Shown: piece after piece, positions 25,992 through 34,913 of the stretch
How the letters are laid out: every line of letters begins with the position of its first letter
How positions within the stretch are numbered: position 1 is the stretch's first letter
NCBI GenBank assembly: GCA_948470875.1
Contig: CAOKQM010000009.1
Span: 1 to 38,094, forward strand
Origin: an uncultured Clostridium sp.
GTDB lineage: Bacteria; Bacillota; Clostridia; TANB77; CAG-508
Reading direction: 5' to 3'
Length of the DNA stretch: 38,094 nt
Made by a program: the position numbers and the translations under genes
The notes under the pieces: model-generated
Databases searched by the model: none
The model's input: the letters and a program-made list of their open reading frames with translations, nothing else
What the model was told of the DNA's origin: nothing

Positions 25992-26552
25992 TTATGTCGC
26001 TAACCATTTTCTATATCCATCTATAATTTTCTCTTTTACTTCTATTGGGCTTTTGTTCGTTGTGTCAATTACTAAATCATAATTCGACAAATCTTCTTTT
26101 CTTACACCATATAAACTAAAATATCTTTCATTTTCCATTTTATATCGGCGTTCCATATCTTGTTTTTGTTCTTCAATCGTAGAAAATTTTTCTGTTGTTT
26201 TTCTATTTTCATCATAAAAAGCTCTCTTGGCTGCTTCATTAATATCGATTGTCAAATACACTTTAAAAGATTCTGGAACAGCATACCATCCAAGTCTTGC
26301 ATCAATAATAAAATGCTCATGTTTTTTGGCATATTCAGCAGCACTTTTTTCAATTTGTCGATCAATTTCAGGATGATGGCTTAGATATTCATTAAAACTC
26401 GTTATATCTAATCCTTTATCTCTAGCCAATTTTCTAACATATTCGCCATTTCTATAAATCGTATAATTTAATTCTTCACTCAATAATTTTGATACAGTTC
26501 CTTTTCCACTTGCTAGTTCACCAGCTAATGAAATTATATTTTTCTTTTCCAT
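25992..26552 (-). CDS. Cytidylate kinase-like P-loop kinase
   Basis: A 186-residue nucleotide kinase fold. The P-loop ISLAGELASGKGTVSKLL is at the N terminus. FNEYLSHHPEIDRQIEK and the end YGVRKEDLSNYDLVIDTT resemble the short archaeal-type CMP kinase family more than the bacterial Cmk of about 220 residues. It lies 21 bp after rpoZ at the end of the yicC-remA-rpoZ operon, where many Firmicutes carry gmk. The substrate (CMP, dCMP or another nucleotide) cannot be fixed from sequence alone. Confidence 0.75.
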   Translation of the reverse strand: MEKKNIISLAGELASGKGTVSKLLSEELNYTIYRNGEYVRKLARDKGLDITSFNEYLSHHPEIDRQIEKSAAEYAKKHEHFIIDARLGWYAVPESFKVYLTIDINEAAKRAFYDENRKTTEKFSTIEEQKQDMERRYKMENERYFSLYGVRKEDLSNYDLVIDTTNKSPIEVKEKIIDGYRKWLAT

Positions 26553-26573
26553 ATTTTTAACACCATTTCTTTT

Positions 26574-26792
26574 TTATTCTTCTTCATCTTGCGCATTTTC
26601 GTTATTTAATCGATATACTTTATCTTCATAAATTTCATTTACGGCAAGTGTTACTGCTGATTTTTCATTGACCTCTGTCATTGGAATTTCTCCTTCTGCA
26701 ATTTGTCTTGCCCTTTTGGCTGTCATAATCACTAGAGAATAGCGATTATCCACCTTTTTTAATAAATCTGTTACAGCTGGTTTTACCATCAT
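26574..26792 (-). CDS. rpoZ: RNA polymerase omega subunit
   Basis: A 72-residue omega subunit. DLLKKVDNRYSLVIMTAKRARQI is the conserved core (given as NRYSLVIMTAKRARQI), followed by KSAVTLAVNEIYEDKV. It starts one base after the remA stop, so the two are translationally coupled. The position after yicC and remA is standard in Firmicutes. Confidence 0.96.
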   Translation of the reverse strand: MMVKPAVTDLLKKVDNRYSLVIMTAKRARQIAEGEIPMTEVNEKSAVTLAVNEIYEDKVYRLNNENAQDEEE

Positions 26793-26793
26793 T

Positions 26794-27057
26794 TTAACAT
26801 TCCCCCTTTTCTAAATCATTTTGGTTATTATTTGCTCTACCTGCTATGGTTTCTGGTTGCACAGCAGATAGGATAATATGCCCTGAATCCATTATAATTA
26901 CAGACCTTGTACGCCTTCCAAAAGTTGCATCAATGGCTTTTTTTTCATCTTTGGCTTCTTGTACAATTCTTTTGAGTGGTGCCGATTCTGGACTGACAAT
27001 TGAGATAATTCTTTCATTTGACACCATATTTCCAAACCCAATATTAATCAATTGCAT
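26794..27057 (-). CDS. remA: RemA-family DNA-binding regulator (DUF370)
   Basis: An 87-residue protein. [19 protein letters not shown] and [20 protein letters not shown] are diagnostic of RemA/YlzA, a DNA-binding protein that activates biofilm matrix genes in Bacillus. It lies between yicC and rpoZ, as usual. The gmk gene that normally follows is absent at this position. Confidence 0.95.
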   Translation of the reverse strand: MQLINIGFGNMVSNERIISIVSPESAPLKRIVQEAKDEKKAIDATFGRRTRSVIIMDSGHIILSAVQPETIAGRANNNQNDLEKGEC

Positions 27058-27076
27058 TTTTCTAATCCTTTCTAAC

Positions 27077-27955
27077 TTATTCTATATTTTGAACTTGTTC
27101 TCTCACATTTTCAATTTCAGTTTTCAGCTCAATCACTCGGTTTGTAATTTCTAAACAATTGGCTTTAGAACCAATGGTATTGACTTCTCGATTCATTTCT
27201 TGAATCAGAAAATCAAATTTTTTGCCAATTGGCGAACTACCTGTTTCCAACAATTGTTTAAACTGAGTAATATGACTTTTTAATCTTGTCAGCTCTTCCT
27301 CAATGGAAGATTTATCTGAAAAAATTACAATTTCTTGTGCCAATCGATTTTCATCTACCACTTTTGTATCCAACAATTCTTTGATACGCATTTCCAATTT
27401 TTGCTTATATTCTTGCACCAAAGTATGCGAATATTTTTCAATTTCTTCTACTTTTTGCTGAATAAATACCAATCTTTTTTCACAATCTTCTTTTAATTTT
27501 TGGCCTTCTTGTGCTCTCATTTGCACAAAATTTTCTAAAGCCTCTTCTAAAGCAAACATCAATTCTTGTGCAACCAAAGAATCATTTTCCTGTTCTGCTA
27601 CTTTCAAAATTTCTGGCATTTTAGCAAGTTCCATGACATTTATATCATAGTTCACATTCGTTTGTTCTGCCAAATTTTTTAAACCATTCACATATTCTTT
27701 TGCCAAATCAATATTAAAATGAATCGCATTTGATTGACTTCCATAATTTTCAAAATTCACTAACACATCCATTTTCCCACGTGAAATAAATTCTGAAATT
27801 TTCTTTCTTATTTTTTCATCCATTCCATTTAAAAATCTAGGCAATCGAATGGAAATATCATGGTATTTATGGTTTACTGATTTGATTTCAATGGTATAAT
27901 ATCTTCCTTCTTTTTCATATTTCCCACGTCCAAAGCCAGTCATACTTTTTATCAT
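27077..27955 (-). CDS. yicC: YicC/YloC-family endoribonuclease
   Basis: A 292-residue YicC-like protein. The start [20 protein letters not shown], then [18 protein letters not shown] and the C-terminal [20 protein letters not shown] (20) with TIGSKA are all family hallmarks. E. coli YicC is an endoribonuclease. It heads the yicC-remA-rpoZ-kinase gene cluster and follows the unknown membrane protein by 28 bp. Confidence 0.96.
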   Translation of the reverse strand: MIKSMTGFGRGKYEKEGRYYTIEIKSVNHKYHDISIRLPRFLNGMDEKIRKKISEFISRGKMDVLVNFENYGSQSNAIHFNIDLAKEYVNGLKNLAEQTNVNYDINVMELAKMPEILKVAEQENDSLVAQELMFALEEALENFVQMRAQEGQKLKEDCEKRLVFIQQKVEEIEKYSHTLVQEYKQKLEMRIKELLDTKVVDENRLAQEIVIFSDKSSIEEELTRLKSHITQFKQLLETGSSPIGKKFDFLIQEMNREVNTIGSKANCLEITNRVIELKTEIENVREQVQNIE

Positions 27956-27983
27956 TTTTTACATAAATCCTTTCTTTTGTGAT

Positions 27984-28475
27984 TTAAACACTTATTTCCT
28001 CTTTCACAATTTCTTTTACATCACTTAAACTATTTTGGTATTGTTTTTGCGTTTTTAGATAAATTAGAATACATTTTCCAACATAATAAATTGCACAAAA
28101 AATCGGGATAAAAGCAAGTTGTGCACAAAGTTTATGTTGCAAATTTTCATATATTTTTGGTATGTACAAAAAAATTATGCTAAGTACCAAACATTCGATT
28201 CCCAGAATCGCCATTTTTCCAGAATCTAACCAATAAGCAAATTCAAAAATTCCAATTGTTATTAGTAAAAAAATCATAGGAAATACTCTGAATAAAATCT
28301 CTGCAACTTCTGATTTTGCGTACAAATACACAAGATTCATGATTCCAATATATAACATCATCCCAATTGCTACTAAACAATTATAAAATATCCTTTTATT
28401 TAAATTGGCTTTAACAGCACTTGTCATCTTTCTTTTTTTGGTAATCTCTTCTACCATTTTAGTAGATTTTTCCAA
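27984..28475 (-). CDS. Hypothetical four-helix membrane protein
   Basis: A 163-residue protein with about four hydrophobic segments (near 32-52, 60-78, 88-106 and 117-138) and charged ends. I recognise no family. TTG 28473-28475 is a good start: AGGAGG lies seven bases upstream. It sits between rsmE and yicC with short gaps (11 and 28 bp), so it is probably part of the same transcript. Confidence 0.7.
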   Translation of the reverse strand: MEKSTKMVEEITKKRKMTSAVKANLNKRIFYNCLVAIGMMLYIGIMNLVYLYAKSEVAEILFRVFPMIFLLITIGIFEFAYWLDSGKMAILGIECLVLSIIFLYIPKIYENLQHKLCAQLAFIPIFCAIYYVGKCILIYLKTQKQYQNSLSDVKEIVKEEISV

Positions 28476-28486
28476 TCTAATTCCTC

Positions 28487-29233
28487 CTAATTTTCCAATT
28501 CATACATGATGATAGAACTAACTTGTAAAGTAACTGTTTCTGTTCTCAAAATTCTTTTTCCCAAACTTACTACTTTTGCACCAGCTTGCTTTAAAACCTC
28601 TACTTCCTGTTCTTCTATTCCGCCTTCAGGTCCAATCACAACTCCAATTTTCAAATTTTGTTTTGTAGATTTTATTTGCAATAATTCTTTTTTTATCGAA
28701 TTTTGCATTTCGCCTTCATATGCCAATAACACAAAATCATATGTTGAAATTAGAGCACAAATATCAATAACTTTTAGCTGACATTCAATTTGTGGAACTT
28801 TATCTCTATGACTTTGCTTGGCTGCTACTTCAGCAATTTTTTGCCAACGCTCTATTTTTTTCATTTCATCTTTGAGAGATAATTTGGCAACACATCTTTT
28901 AAAAGCAACTGGGATAAATTTTGAAACACCAAGCTCTGTCCCTTTTTGAATAATCAGTTCCATTTTATCTGCTTTTGGAAGTCCTTGAAAAATATGCAAT
29001 TCTATATTTCCTTCTGCGACAGCTTCCATTTCTTTAAGAATTTTTGTTTCTATCAAATGATTTTCTATTTTTAAAATTTCACAAATATAATTTTGGCTTG
29101 TATCTTGATTGCAAATCTGTATTTCATCCCCCATTTTCAATCGCAACACATTTTTTATGTGATTGACATCACTTCCTAAAATTTCAATTTTATCTTGTTT
29201 TCTATTCTCATTTTTTACAAAAAATTTTCTCAT
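28487..29233 (-). CDS. rsmE: 16S rRNA (uracil-1498-N3)-methyltransferase
   Basis: A 248-residue SPOUT-class methyltransferase for U1498 of 16S rRNA. The start MRKFFVKNENRKQDKIEI, the block HIFQGLPKADKMELIIQKGT (20) ending at ELGVS, and the knot region VVIGPEGGIEEQEVEV plus SLGKRILRTETV are typical. I prefer ATG 29231-29233; a TTG at 29264-29266 after AAGG would add 11 residues. An extended -10 promoter lies just upstream. Confidence 0.96.
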   Translation of the reverse strand: MRKFFVKNENRKQDKIEILGSDVNHIKNVLRLKMGDEIQICNQDTSQNYICEILKIENHLIETKILKEMEAVAEGNIELHIFQGLPKADKMELIIQKGTELGVSKFIPVAFKRCVAKLSLKDEMKKIERWQKIAEVAAKQSHRDKVPQIECQLKVIDICALISTYDFVLLAYEGEMQNSIKKELLQIKSTKQNLKIGVVIGPEGGIEEQEVEVLKQAGAKVVSLGKRILRTETVTLQVSSIIMYELEN

Positions 29234-29277
29234 ATTATTTTTCCCATTACTTAACAAGGGTACCAAAGTATCCTTAT

Positions 29278-29289
29278 TTTATTATACCA
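29278..29289 (-). promoter_or_regulatory. Extended -10 promoter of rsmE operon
   Basis: TATAAT at 29281-29286 on the minus strand, preceded by TGG (extended -10 pattern TGnTATAAT). No clear -35 hexamer. Confidence 0.45.
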
Positions 29290-29338
29290 CAATTTTTTCT
29301 ATAAAAAAAGACATTTTTGGAAAAAAGTTACTTTTTTC

Positions 29339-30043
29339 TTAATTTTCAATTAATTTTAGCTGAAATTTCAAAAAGTCTGCACTTACTAGCTTAAACTCAA
29401 TTCCTTGCAACTCTCCTTCAAAAGCCTCTTTATGTGCTTCTCCATGCAAATGTCCATAAAAACATGTCTTGATTTTGTAGTTTTTCATAGTTTTAATCCA
29501 GTTAATCTCCTCTGGAACATTTTCTTTAAAAAATGGCGGATAATGCAAAAATGCAAGAATCTGTTTCTCTTTTCCAAATTTTTTCAATCCATCTTGAATC
29601 GACAATTTAAAGCGCTCATTTTCACGTTTCAAAATTTTATAATTTTCCTCTGAATTCCAATTATTTGCCATCCAACCACGTGTTCCCACAATAATTTTAT
29701 CATTTGCTAAAAAACTATTATTTTGCAAAAAATCAATCGTATCTAAATTTTTCTCTTCCAAATATTTTGTCATTTTGGCAAATGTATTCCACCAATAATC
29801 ATGATTTCCCTTTAAAAGAATTTTTCGACCTGGCAGCCTATTGATAAAAGCAAAATCTTGGTATGCTTCTTCTAATTTCATGCCCCACGAAAAATCACCT
29901 GGAATTACAACTGTATCTTCTGTTTTCACATTTTCAATCCAATTTTGTTTGATTTTTTCACTGTGATTTCCCCAACCAAAAATATCCATTGGCTTGTCTG
30001 TGCCAAAAGATAAATGCAAGTCTGCAATTGTAAATAATGCCAT
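29339..30043 (-). CDS. Calcineurin-like metallophosphoesterase
   Basis: A 234-residue phosphoesterase. Metal-site motifs appear in order: ADLHLS (DxH), PGDFSWG (GD), LKGNHDYWW (GNHD), and FYGHLHG (GHxH). FGWGNHSEKIKQNWIENV is typical of a Firmicute subgroup. The substrate is unknown. It lies downstream of tsaD by 46 bp and may be co-transcribed. Confidence 0.9.
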   Translation of the reverse strand: MALFTIADLHLSFGTDKPMDIFGWGNHSEKIKQNWIENVKTEDTVVIPGDFSWGMKLEEAYQDFAFINRLPGRKILLKGNHDYWWNTFAKMTKYLEEKNLDTIDFLQNNSFLANDKIIVGTRGWMANNWNSEENYKILKRENERFKLSIQDGLKKFGKEKQILAFLHYPPFFKENVPEEINWIKTMKNYKIKTCFYGHLHGEAHKEAFEGELQGIEFKLVSADFLKFQLKLIEN

Positions 30044-30089
30044 TTTGTTTTCCTTTCTTTTTTGTCTAGCAGCCGATTGATAATCGTCT

Positions 30090-31082
30090 CTACATCAATT
30101 TCAAATTTGGTATTGCATTCAAATGTAAATCTGCGATTTTTCCAGCCTTATAATCATAATATCCTTGAGCGGCAATCATAGCAGCATTGTCTGTACATAA
30201 AATAGGTTCTGGATAATAAACTTTTATGTTATGTTTTTTTGCTATTTTATCAAATTCAGCTCGAATATAAGAATTTCGGGAAACCCCACCAGCTAAAACA
30301 ATTTTATCCATTTGATAAGTTTTGATTGCCTTTTCTACATTAAAAATCAGCATTTGGGTAACTGCTTTTTGAAAACTTGCACACAAATCAGCTTGATTTA
30401 AATTAGGTACTTTATGATTTAGATTAATAACAGCTGTTTTAATACCACTAAAACTAAAATCAAAACCTTCCAAATGCGTCATTGGAAGCGTTATAATAGG
30501 TTGTCCATTTTTGGCTAGCACATCCACTTTAGGTCCACCTGGATAGCCCAAACCAACTACTCTTGCAACTTTATCAAAAGCTTCACCAATGGCATCATCA
30601 CGTGTTTTTCCTAAAATTTCGTAAGTGTTGTAATCTTTTACATGAACCAAATGGGTATGCCCACCTGAAATAATCAAACATAAAAATGGTGGCTGTAAAT
30701 TTGGATGTGTTAAAAAATTAGCAGCAATATGACCAGCAATATGGTTGACTGCAATGAGTGGTTTTCCACAAGCAAAACTTAATGCTTTTGCATAAGAAAC
30801 ACCCACCAAAAGCGCTCCAACCAATCCTGGGCCTTGCGTTACAGCAATTGCGTCTATTTGGTTTAATTCTAAATTCGCTTCTTTTAACGCTTGTTTTACA
30901 ATTTGGTTAATCACTTCTATATGGCATCTTGAGGCAATTTCTGGCACAACACCACCATATTCTTCATGAATTTTAATTTGTGAAGAAATCACATTTGAAA
31001 GCACTTCTCTCCCATTTTTCACAATAGATGCAGAAGTTTCATCACAACTTGTTTCAATTCCTAAAATAATTTTATCTTTCAT
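30090..31082 (-). CDS. tsaD: tRNA threonylcarbamoyladenosine transferase TsaD
   Basis: A 330-residue member of the universal TsaD/Kae1 family, which completes t6A37 on ANN-decoding tRNAs with TsaB and Tsa[16 protein letters not shown] opens the protein. The metal ligands HIAGH and the ISGGHTHL block are present, and the C-terminal [12 protein letters not shown] and [12 protein letters not shown] complete the ASKHA fold. It follows the M50 protease gene by 18 bp. Confidence 0.98.
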   Translation of the reverse strand: MKDKIILGIETSCDETSASIVKNGREVLSNVISSQIKIHEEYGGVVPEIASRCHIEVINQIVKQALKEANLELNQIDAIAVTQGPGLVGALLVGVSYAKALSFACGKPLIAVNHIAGHIAANFLTHPNLQPPFLCLIISGGHTHLVHVKDYNTYEILGKTRDDAIGEAFDKVARVVGLGYPGGPKVDVLAKNGQPIITLPMTHLEGFDFSFSGIKTAVINLNHKVPNLNQADLCASFQKAVTQMLIFNVEKAIKTYQMDKIVLAGGVSRNSYIRAEFDKIAKKHNIKVYYPEPILCTDNAAMIAAQGYYDYKAGKIADLHLNAIPNLKLM

Positions 31083-31100
31083 TTCTTTTTCCTCATAATT

Positions 31101-31835
31101 TTACAAAAAAGTTCCAAATATCCAACCAACACTACCAAACAGTAAGTTAGAAAAAAAGCTGATAACAGGGCTTACGATTACACCTAACAAGCCTGTAATC
31201 CACAAAAGCATAAAAACCAATTGTAAGGTATTAGCATTTCTATCTAACCATTCAATAGCATTGTATGGTAATATTTGTCGAAAAATTTTTTCTCCATCTA
31301 ATGGTGGAAGTGGGATTAAATTAAACACACCTAACCCAATATTAATCGTTATAATACATTGCACAAAAAGAAGTAATATTGTGATTAATTGTGTATTTGA
31401 TGCAAAATTCCATAGAACATAATAAATAAACGTAAAAACAATGGCTAATATAAAATTCATCAGTGGTCCTGCCAATGAAACCAAAGCTTCACAAGTTTGT
31501 CTTGATTTGTTACTTGTAAAATTGTTTGGATCAATCATAACAGGTTTTCCCCAACCAACGCCTGCAAATAAAAGTAATACAAATCCAAATGGGTCAATAT
31601 GTGAAGCTGGATTCAAGGTTAGCCTTCCTTGCGCTCTTGGTGTTGTATCACCTAATTTATCTGCTGTATAAGCATGAGCAAATTCATGAAAAGTCATAGC
31701 AAGTACAACAGCTGGAATGGTTAAAATGGTTTGAATCCAAAAGCCAGTTCCTGCATTGATTAGTGAAATTGCTACTAAAACAGCTAAAATAATATATAAT
31801 GTTTTTCGGTCAATTCCGTTTCCAAAAAAGAACAT
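31101..31835 (-). CDS. Site-2 protease family (M50) membrane metalloprotease
   Basis: A 244-residue polytopic membrane protease. The zinc motif HEFAHAY is in a membrane helix, and the second motif NLIPLPPLDGEKIF supplies the Asp ligand. No PDZ domain is seen. It belongs to the short M50B-like group (YwhC/Rip3-like core) common in Firmicutes. The substrate is unknown. It lies directly upstream of tsaD. Confidence 0.92.
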   Translation of the reverse strand: MFFFGNGIDRKTLYIILAVLVAISLINAGTGFWIQTILTIPAVVLAMTFHEFAHAYTADKLGDTTPRAQGRLTLNPASHIDPFGFVLLLFAGVGWGKPVMIDPNNFTSNKSRQTCEALVSLAGPLMNFILAIVFTFIYYVLWNFASNTQLITILLLFVQCIITINIGLGVFNLIPLPPLDGEKIFRQILPYNAIEWLDRNANTLQLVFMLLWITGLLGVIVSPVISFFSNLLFGSVGWIFGTFL

Positions 31836-31929
31836 ACTTTTCCTCCTAAAAAAACTTTTTTTAATTTATCATTGTATTTTTTTATTTTAACATATTCCAA
31901 TCCATTTGACAAGAAAAATCCAAAAACTT

Positions 31930-32790
31930 TTACACTATTTTAATCAATACAACACTAATCAAAATCAAAATTGCTGCAATCAATTTTTTGACCAAATGCT
32001 CTTTTTCATTTAGGAAAAAATAACCAAAAATAACATTTAAAATAACAGTTACAGCACAAAGTGGAGCAACCACACTAACATTTCCTAATTGATAAGCCCT
32101 TAACTGTGAAACAATTGAAAGTGACCACGTTATTCCTGTAAGAAGAATTGCCTTTTTATTTCCATTTTTTAGCTCATTTTGAAGATCGGAAATTTTGACT
32201 TTTTCTAGGATTGCAATTAAAATTGCTGGAATTCCTAAAGTCATTGCAACATAAAAAGGTAAATTAAAATGGTCAGAAATATTTACATCCAAAAATAAGG
32301 CAATTGTAAAAGAAAAATTTGCCAAAATACCAAACAAAATATAACGATTAAATTTTAATTTTCCTTTTTGAAAGAACACTAAAAAATTACTAAAAACAAT
32401 TAATACAGCTCCTAGCAATTTTGTTAAAATAATTTTTTCTTTGAAAAATACAAAACCTGCTATAATCATAAATGTTGTTGATAATTGTTTTAACATGCTA
32501 AAAGTAGAAGCTTCAATTCCACTTCTAACAGTTGTGTTAACGCGATCGGATATCGCATAAAAGATAATGGATAATCCTAACAAAACATAAACTTTTAAAT
32601 CACTTGGAAATCTGATTTCAAAAAATGGACAAAATAGCAAAACCAACGCTGTTCCAATCAATTCAAGAAGAATTGTTAAAGCACCAGGTTTTGTTAAAGT
32701 TTTCGTAGCAACTTTATAAAATTGTGTAAAAATGGTAGCTAAAATCAAATATAAACCTACATACAAACTCCAACTATTTAAAACACTCAT
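31930..32790 (-). CDS. EamA/DMT-family permease
   Basis: A 286-residue membrane protein with ten hydrophobic segments in two homologous halves, typical of drug/metabolite transporters. The second half contains YQLGNVSVVAPLCAVTVILN, a common EamA feature. The start overlaps the stop of the upstream NUDIX gene (ATGA junction), so the two are coupled. The substrate is unknown; a link to the NUDIX enzyme (nucleotide or metabolite salvage) is only an inference. Confidence 0.85.
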   Translation of the reverse strand: MSVLNSWSLYVGLYLILATIFTQFYKVATKTLTKPGALTILLELIGTALVLLFCPFFEIRFPSDLKVYVLLGLSIIFYAISDRVNTTVRSGIEASTFSMLKQLSTTFMIIAGFVFFKEKIILTKLLGAVLIVFSNFLVFFQKGKLKFNRYILFGILANFSFTIALFLDVNISDHFNLPFYVAMTLGIPAILIAILEKVKISDLQNELKNGNKKAILLTGITWSLSIVSQLRAYQLGNVSVVAPLCAVTVILNVIFGYFFLNEKEHLVKKLIAAILILISVVLIKIV

Positions 32791-33359
32791 ACCAAATTCT
32801 CCTTCCTTTGCAATCTTTTATTCAACTTCCCATAAATATTTTCACACATCCATTTTTCATTCGAAACCTTTTTGACCTCTTCTAATCTCACCCATTTTAC
32901 CCCACTATTTTCGTCTTCTTTCATTTTCAAAATCTCATTTTCGTCCACTTCCAGAAGATATGTTAAATTCAAATGCACATGAGATGACACATAATTTCCT
33001 TTTTTCATATGTCCATCTACTGTCAAAATTTCCAACGAAAAAATATCTGGATTCACCACTTTTACATTTTCCACGCCTGTTTCTTCTTTTAATTCTCGAA
33101 TGGCTGTTTGAAGCAAATCGCTTTCACCATCTGCGTGACCTCCAGTCCACGCCCAAGACTGATAAATATTATGATAAATCATCAGCACTTTGGTTCTTTC
33201 TGGATTCACCGCCCAACTAGACGCTGTAAAATGACCAAATTCATTCTTTCTCGTTAAAACATCTTCAAAAGTGTCTAAGTATGTTAATATCGTTTTTTGA
33301 TCTTTGGCTTCTTGTTCGTTATAAGGTTTGTAATTTTGAATTTGTTCTTTTAAATTCAT
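32787..33359 (-). CDS. NUDIX hydrolase
   Basis: A 190-residue NUDIX enzyme. The Nudix box is complete: GGHADGESDLLQTAIRELKE followed by ETG, fitting Gx5Ex7REUxEExGU. The N-terminal part (about 40 residues) and the phrase HFTASSWAVNPERTKVLMIYH (quoted in part: TASSWAVNPERTKVLM) are typical of a Firmicute subgroup. The substrate is unknown. It is coupled by a 4-bp overlap to the EamA permease. Confidence 0.92.
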   Translation of the reverse strand: MNLKEQIQNYKPYNEQEAKDQKTILTYLDTFEDVLTRKNEFGHFTASSWAVNPERTKVLMIYHNIYQSWAWTGGHADGESDLLQTAIRELKEETGVENVKVVNPDIFSLEILTVDGHMKKGNYVSSHVHLNLTYLLEVDENEILKMKEDENSGVKWVRLEEVKKVSNEKWMCENIYGKLNKRLQRKENLV

Positions 33360-33423
33360 ATTTTGCTCCTTTTAAATTTTAACTAAATCAAACGATTCAG
33401 AAATTCTTAATCGTTCAAATTTT

Positions 33424-34594
33424 CTATTGTTTCAAAATCTCCTCCGCTAATTCTTCCAATTTGGCTCGTGATTCTTCATTTAAGCGTGAACGAATAGTAA
33501 CTTGTGTCTCACAAATTTTCACATTTTTCATAGTTTCCAAAATCTCTTTCATACACTTTCCAGCCGTTGGCGCCCATGTTCCATTTTCAACAATTCCAAC
33601 TATGCGATTTTGATAATTTTTTCCAGATAAATGATGTAAAAATTGCTCCATTGGAGGAAACATACCAAAATTATAACTAGACGCTGCTACAATCATTTTA
33701 TCATAACGAAATGCATCTTCAATTGCTTCTGCCATATCATCTCGCGCTAAGTCAGTTAACACCACTTTTTTAGCCCCTTTTTCTTGCAATATTTTTGCCA
33801 ATTCTTTAACTGCATCTGCCGTATTTCCATGAATCGAAGCATAAGCAATCAATATTCCTTCATCTTCTGGTCTATAACTACTCCAAATATCGTATTTTTC
33901 AATATAATAAGACAAGTTTTCTTTTAAAATTGGTCCATGCAAGGGACAAATCATTTTAACATCTAAGGTAGCCAATTTTTTCAGCAAAGCTTGTACTTGC
34001 AAGCCATATTTTCCGAGCAATATTAAAATAATATCTTCGTGCTTCACAGGTCCAATCTTCATCTGTATCTAAAGCACCAAATTTGCCAAATCCATCTGCT
34101 GAAAACACAATCTTTTCTGTTTTTTCATAAGTTACCATAACTTCTGGCCAATGAACCATTGGTGCCATGAAAAATTGCAAAGTGTGTTTTCCAATACCTA
34201 TTTCATCTCCTTCTTTTACAACAATTTTTCTTGCTTCTAAATCTGGAATTTCAAAAAATTGTGGCAAAAAGGCAAAGGTTTTCTCATTTCCTACTAATTT
34301 CATTTCTGGATATTTTTTTGCTAAAAGTTCAATATTAAAAGCATGGTCTGGCTCCAAATGTGAAATGACTAAATAATCTGGTTTTTCACCTACTAAAGCG
34401 TTTTCTAAATTGGTTAGCCATTCTCCAGTTTTTCGTTTATCAATTGTGTCCATAACAACATTTTTTTCATCTTTGATAAGATAAGAATTGTACGAAATTC
34501 CGTTTGGTACAATATACTGACTTTCAAATAAATCAATTTCTTTGTCATCTGCTCCTATATAAACAATATCTTTTGAAATCGTAATATCTTTCAT
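33424..34594 (-). CDS. Flavodiiron protein (rubredoxin:oxygen/NO reductase), +1 frameshift at a CGG codon
   Basis: Reduces O2 or NO with electrons from rubredoxin, protecting anaerobes. The diiron beta-lactamase-like domain has HLEPDH, a His in MAPMVHWPEV and the Asp in FSADGFGKFG. Zero frame fails 20 codons after an in-frame CGG (34013-34015). Skipping its C joins YYFNIA to GKYGLQVQALLKKLATLD and MICPLHGP, which supplies the last iron ligand. The flavodoxin domain follows, with ILIAYASIHGNTADA and ASSYNFGMFPPME. The joined protein is 389 residues, the normal size. Without the shift no active enzyme is possible. It is 49 bp downstream of rubredoxin, its electron donor. Confidence 0.93.
34013..34015 (-). 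other. CGG +1 frameshift site in the flavodiiron gene
   Basis: Zero frame reads AAT ATT GCT CGG AAA ATA. Skipping C gives AAT ATT GCT GGA AAA TAT (Asn-Ile-Ala-Gly-Lys-Tyr). The family usually has Asn-Ile-Val-Gly-Lys-Tyr here. Confidence 0.85.
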
Positions 34595-34612
34595 TTTTTC
34601 TCCCTTCTATTT

Positions 34613-34637
34613 TAACAAAAGCACGATGTCTCGTGCC
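34613..34637 (-). terminator. Hairpin after rubredoxin
   Basis: GCACGA/TCGTGC with a 4-nt loop, followed by TTTTGTT on the minus strand. It lies between rubredoxin and the flavodiiron gene, so it may attenuate read-through between the two. Confidence 0.55.
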
Positions 34638-34643
34638 TCTTGG

Positions 34644-34781
34644 TTATTCTTCTACTTTTTCGAACATATCTTTTCCAACATTACATAATGGACATGCCCA
34701 ATCTTCTGGCAATTCTTCAAATTTCACGCCTTCTTTTTCTTCATCATAAATATAACCACAAATCGTACATCTGTATTTCAT
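34644..34781 (-). CDS. rd: Rubredoxin
   Basis: A 45-residue iron protein. The Fe ligands are in CTICGY and [11 protein letters not shown], and the [18 protein letters not shown] middle is typical, although the loop is shorter than in many rubredoxins (usual length about 52). GGAGG precedes the ATG. It is the likely electron donor of the flavodiiron protein next to it. Confidence 0.95.
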   Translation of the reverse strand: MKYRCTICGYIYDEEKEGVKFEELPEDWACPLCNVGKDMFEKVEE

Positions 34782-34852
34782 ATATTTTCCTCCTTTTATT
34801 TTTTATTTATTTTATACTAATTTTAAGAATTTTTCAAGGTATTTTTTAGAAA

Positions 34853-34902
34853 AAGTAAAAAAATGGAAGAAGAGCTGTATTCTGAAACCAAAATACAGCC
34901 CT
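34853..34902 (-). terminator. purB terminator
   Basis: GCTGTATT/AATACAGC stem (34874-34881 with 34892-34899) and a T-rich tail (TCTTCTTCCATTTTTTT) on the minus strand, right after the purB stop. Confidence 0.65.
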
Positions 34903-34913
34903 TAATTTAAATG

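Noticed and set aside
34013..34062. Separate flavodoxin-type gene starting at ATG 34062
   Set aside because: This ATG lies inside the beta-lactamase-like half, has no ribosome site, and the frame lacks the domain start; it is the second half of one flavodiiron gene.
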